From Candidatus Uhrbacteria bacterium (GTDB lineage: Bacteria > Patescibacteriota > Patescibacteriia > UBA9934 > GWF2-40-263): a stretch of DNA of 8,105 nucleotides. The notes under the pieces were generated by a model that was not told the DNA's origin, searched no databases, and was given only the letters and a program-made list of their open reading frames with translations. The translations under genes and the position numbers were made by a program. Location: NCBI GenBank assembly GCA_016208545.1, contig JACQXU010000030.1, forward strand, positions 1 through 8,105. The letters are read 5' to 3'. This document shows, one piece after another, positions 6,611 to 8,105 of this stretch; the stretch's first letter is position 1, and every line of letters starts with the position of its first letter.

Positions 6611-6939
6611 AATAAATGATAAAAAAATCCAACAATTGCCAATGGCAAAATAAAAAGATAAACAACAAAAAGAACAAACAATGCGAGCACTAAAATCGCA
6701 ACACCGATTCCGCGCGCAAAAATCATAACAAGACGAATTCCAAAACTAATCGCGCGTCCGACAAAAGATGTGTCGCCGTACATCGGAACAAACAAGTTTT
6801 TCACCCACACGCCGAGCGCAAAGGTTTTCGACACGTCTTTCACGATTTCAAAAAACCATTGGGCGACCAATCGAAGTCCTTTGCCGTACCACCAAACAGG
6901 CAAGCTTACAACGCGCAGGAAAAACAATTGAAAAAACAT
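6607..6939 (-). CDS. Small integral membrane protein of unknown function
   Basis: The 110-residue protein is very hydrophobic and aromatic. It has an amphipathic or membrane-associated N-terminal half (FFQLFFLRVV, WWYGKGLRLV), a polar middle (VKNLFVPMYGDTSFVGRA, 46-63), and a long hydrophobic C-terminal stretch (about 66-106) long enough for two transmembrane helices. I recognise no catalytic motif or named family. Its TGA overlaps the Clp-like ATG (ATGA, 6610-6607), and it begins 6 nt after the extended tgt reading frame ends. The tight coupling to a membrane-anchored ATPase suggests a partner or assembly factor, which is inference only. ATAGG lies 5 nt before the ATG and may serve as a weak ribosome site. 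Confidence 0.75.
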   Translation of the reverse strand: MFFQLFFLRVVSLPVWWYGKGLRLVAQWFFEIVKDVSKTFALGVWVKNLFVPMYGDTSFVGRAISFGIRLVMIFARGIGVAILVLALFVLFVVYLFILPLAIVGFFYHLL

Positions 6940-6945
6940 ATAAAC

Positions 6946-8105
6946 CTATTCTAACACATTTCTAAGTGATCGCATTAACTTCAAATAAAACGTCAAATTA
7001 TGAATCGTTGCCAGACGATAAGCTAAAAGTTCTTGTGTCAGAAAAAGATTGCGTAAATAGGCCGTAGTTATTGTTTTGCATGTTTCTCACTCACAAAACG
7101 TGTCGAGTTTTGTAGTGTTAAATTGAAATGCTTCGTTTGTAATATGTTTGAGAGAATAAAATTTTTCCTCGAAATTATTAAAATCAATCTCTCCTGGATC
7201 TTTTTGCCAAACAAAAAGCGATCCGTGTCGCGCGTTCCGCGTTGGAAGAACACAATCAAACATATCAACACCCATAAAAACGTATCGTACAATTTCTTCC
7301 GGCATTCCACCTCCCATAAAATAACGCGGTTTGTCTTCAGGCAAAAATTGAGTTGTGAATTCCGTAAAGCGATAGCAATCTTCTTTTGGCTCTCCAACAG
7401 AAAGTCCGCCGATCGCATAACCGTCAAAGCCGATTTCGATCAATCCTTCAGCTGAACGTTGTCGCAAATCTTCGTGCGTACCGCCTTGGACTATTCCAAA
7501 TAGCAGAGGTTGTATCTTGTTGGATATTAGCAACGGCGTCATGCCGAAGGGAACAGCGGCGACAGTCCGATGACCCGGAGACATAGCGCTGTTGCTCATG
7601 TTTAAGTATTCCTTGCATCGTCTCGCCCATTTTAGCGAACGCTCCATTGCATCTTTGTATCGTTCATACGAAGAATCGCCTGCCGCGACATCATCAAACT
7701 GCATTGCGATGTCTGATCCGATTGCAACTTGCATTTCCATTGATAATTCCGGCGTGAGTTTCATGCGAGATCCGTCAATGTGAGATTGAAATTCAACTCC
7801 GTTGTCAGTAATTTTATTAAGTCGCGCCAAACTGAAAACTTGATAACCGCCGGAATCTGTTAAAATAGGTTTTTGCCAATTCATAAACTCGTGCAAACCG
7901 CCGAGTTTTTTTATTCTATCAAGTCCCGGACGCAACAATAAATGATAAGTGTTTGAAAGCAAAATTTGCGCGTCAAGATTTCCCATGTCTTTGGATGACA
8001 AAGTTTTCACTGCGCCTTTTGTCGCGATCGGCATGAAAAACGGCGTCTCAATTTCACCATGCTGAAGAATCAATTTCCCGCGTCTCGCTTTTCCTTTTTT
8101 ATTTA
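6946..8105 (-). CDS. tgt: Queuine/preQ1 tRNA-ribosyltransferase, interrupted by in-frame UGA; 5' end outside window
   Basis: TGT exchanges guanine-34 of GUN-anticodon tRNAs for preQ1 in queuosine synthesis. The frame enters at the right edge with KKGKARRGKLILQHGEIETP, so the true start is beyond 8105 and the TTG at 8073 is not needed. Seen in order: LSNTYHLLLRPG, TDSGGYQVFSL (catalytic Asp at 7857-7855), LLFGIVQGG, GGLSVGEP, and VDMFDCVLPTRNARHG (nucleophile Asp at 7257-7255). TGA occurs at 7089-7087, then the same frame continues to TAG (6948-6946) with the conserved end 'AYLRNLF', 'LLAYRLATIHNLTFYLKLM'. Spacing shows the zinc site: Cys 7095-7093, UGA in place of the second Cys, Cys 7080-7078, His 7002-7000. 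About 26-28 extra residues (7602-7519) split 'RRCKEYL' from 'IQPLLFGIVQGG'. The locus may be recoded, freshly mutated, or hold a base error. Read to TAG it ends 6 nt before the next gene. Confidence 0.9.
7087..7089 (-). other. In-frame UGA at a zinc-ligand cysteine position of tgt
   Basis: The codons around it read TGT GAG TGA GAA ACA TGC, i.e. C-E-[UGA]-E-T-C, where the family has C-x-C-x-x-C. The distance from the first Cys to the zinc His is 31 codons, as in characterised TGTs, so the alignment is exact. One base change (TGA to TGC or TGT) would restore Cys. No further stop occurs until TAG 6948-6946. Confidence 0.85.
7529..7599 (-). repeat. GC-rich palindromic insertion inside tgt, related to the 2134-2296 element
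   Basis: On the minus strand the arms AGCAACAGCG (7596-7587) and CGCCGTTGCT (7538-7529) pair at 9 of 10 positions. Inner pairs are GTCAT/ATGAC and GCCG/CGGC. The block at 7584-7564 (ATGTCTCCGGG, then TCATCGGACT) matches 2281-2261 at 19 of 21 bases. After a 4-nt gap, 7563-7552 matches 2256-2245 at 10 of 12. Both copies have ATGA exactly 15 nt upstream of the core. The insertion keeps the tgt frame open, adding MSNSAMSPGHRT and neighbouring residues to the protein. Confidence 0.65.

Noticed and set aside
6948..6956. Extended -10 (TGTTAGAAT) upstream of the small membrane protein.
   Set aside because: It falls within the last conserved codons of tgt and stop codon, has no -35 at normal spacing, and would give an almost leaderless mRNA.
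7030..7086. Bacterial SECIS hairpin right after the tgt UGA.
   Set aside because: Only weak 3 + 3 bp pairings were found by eye. The selenocysteine idea is kept as a hypothesis without this support; a folding and bSECIS search would decide.
7087..7089. Genome-wide reassignment of UGA to glycine (as in Gracilibacteria and SR1).
   Set aside because: UGA ends several genes here, some in ATGA overlaps and followed by further stops, and no other conserved frame has internal UGA. The position also calls for Cys, not Gly.

Overview
The window reads as a low-GC, tightly packed bacterial chromosome segment, most likely from the Candidate Phyla Radiation (Patescibacteria, Parcubacteria-like). That placement is an inference. 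It rests on gene style: a membrane-anchored ClpC-like ATPase behind a small membrane protein, chained start/stop overlaps, and few Shine-Dalgarno sites. No rRNA or other phylogenetic marker beyond bL21 is present. Every recognisable gene lies on the minus strand, so transcription runs from right to left.

In transcription order, 8105-2303 looks like one transcription unit. It begins with tgt (queuine/preQ1 tRNA-ribosyltransferase, 5' end outside the window). Next come a 110-residue membrane protein, an 845-residue membrane-anchored Clp/AAA+ protein, a WecA/TagO-type polyprenyl-phosphate glycosyl-1-phosphate transferase, a DUF192 membrane-tethered protein and rplU (bL21). Three consecutive junctions overlap by 4 nt. 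A Rho-independent terminator overlaps the rplU stop codon. After it comes a GC-rich 163-nt segment with a 14 + 5 bp closing stem, internal hairpins and a possible pseudoknot (2134-2296), then a full-length ABC exporter. The left end is the start of an IS30-family insertion sequence that runs off the window. The IS joins the ABC gene at its 3' end and appears to supply the last residues and stop codon of the exporter.

Three things stand out. First, tgt has an in-frame UGA exactly where the second zinc-binding cysteine of its C-x-C-x-x-C...H site belongs, and about 46 well-conserved codons follow it. Second, tgt carries an in-frame, GC-rich palindromic insertion that shares a 19/21-nt core, plus further matches at the same phase, with the intergenic structured element 5.3 kb away. 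The terminal stems of the two copies differ in sequence yet are each self-complementary. Third, the Clp-like ATPase has a degenerate first ATPase domain, lacks the aromatic pore loops of both domains, and lacks the ClpP-docking loop, so it is unlikely to be an ordinary ClpCP unfoldase.
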